Source of the DNA: an uncultured Acidaminococcus sp.
Lineage (GTDB): Bacteria; Bacillota_C; Negativicutes; Acidaminococcales; Acidaminococcaceae
Length of the DNA: 5,512 nt
Assembly (NCBI GenBank): GCA_900314165.1
Contig: OMUE01000078.1
Location: 1 to 5,512 of the forward strand
Direction: 5' to 3'
Position numbers and translations under genes: made by a program. The first letter of the stretch is position 1; every line of letters begins with the position of its first letter. Positions 5,491 through 5,512 of the stretch are shown piece after piece. The notes beneath the pieces were generated by a model, which made no database searches, had not been told where the DNA came from, and worked only from the letters and a program-made list of their open reading frames with translations.

Positions 5491-5512
5491 AGGAGTACTG
5501 CACATGAGCGTG
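5491..5512 (+). CDS. Start of the next gene, cut off by the window edge
   Basis: AGGAG at 5491-5495 is followed eight bases later by ATG at 5504 and the codons for Ser and Val (Met-Ser-Val), after which the window ends. The coding part begins at 5504. The 16-base gap after the ligase stop and the shared strand indicate one operon. Three codons say nothing about function. Confidence 0.6.

Noticed and set aside
4321..5505. 394-residue minus-strand open frame opposite the acyl-CoA ligase
   Set aside because: It is a shadow: the plus strand carries every adenylate-forming motif, while this frame has no family feature.
1..5512. Mobile element, CRISPR array, tRNA or rRNA, defence or toxin-antitoxin system
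   Set aside because: No transposase or integrase, spaced direct repeats, cloverleaf or rRNA sequence was seen, and all coding space is filled by the signalling genes and the ligase.

Overview
The window is a compact, moderately high-GC bacterial segment with purine-rich AGGAGG-type ribosome binding sites and overlapping genes. It looks like a Bacillota (Firmicutes) genome. The GC-rich codon use, together with a HisKA_7TM-type sensor next to a kinase and a LuxR-type regulator, makes a Negativicutes or high-GC Clostridia host plausible. That placement is an impression and was not tested.

Layout: positions 1-122 are non-coding and dense in small palindromes and a tandem heptamer. Positions 123-3710, on the minus strand, hold a three-gene signalling operon read right to left: a 7TM membrane sensor with a kinase-like but apparently non-catalytic C-terminus (3710-2121), a membrane histidine kinase with intact HisKA_3-like and HATPase motifs (2127-715), and a NarL/FixJ-type response regulator (740-123). 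The genes overlap by 7 and 26 bases. Positions 3711-4029 are a 319-base divergent intergenic region with a good extended -10 promoter for the signalling operon, a weaker one for the rightward gene, and three notable inverted repeats, including a perfect 13-bp stem. Positions 4030-5487, on the plus strand, encode a 485-residue AMP-forming acyl-CoA ligase. A further gene starts at 5504, after a good ribosome binding site, and runs off the window.

How the parts may work together: the canonical kinase should phosphorylate the regulator at Asp54, and the 7TM protein is best read as an accessory sensor or pseudokinase that modulates it, since it has no visible phospho-acceptor His or ATP-binding glycine boxes. 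The divergent ligase operon shares the control region, so it is a natural but unproven target. Nothing here looks like a mobile element, phage, CRISPR array or defence system. The most interesting points are the paired catalytic and degenerate membrane sensors and the palindrome-rich intergenic DNA.
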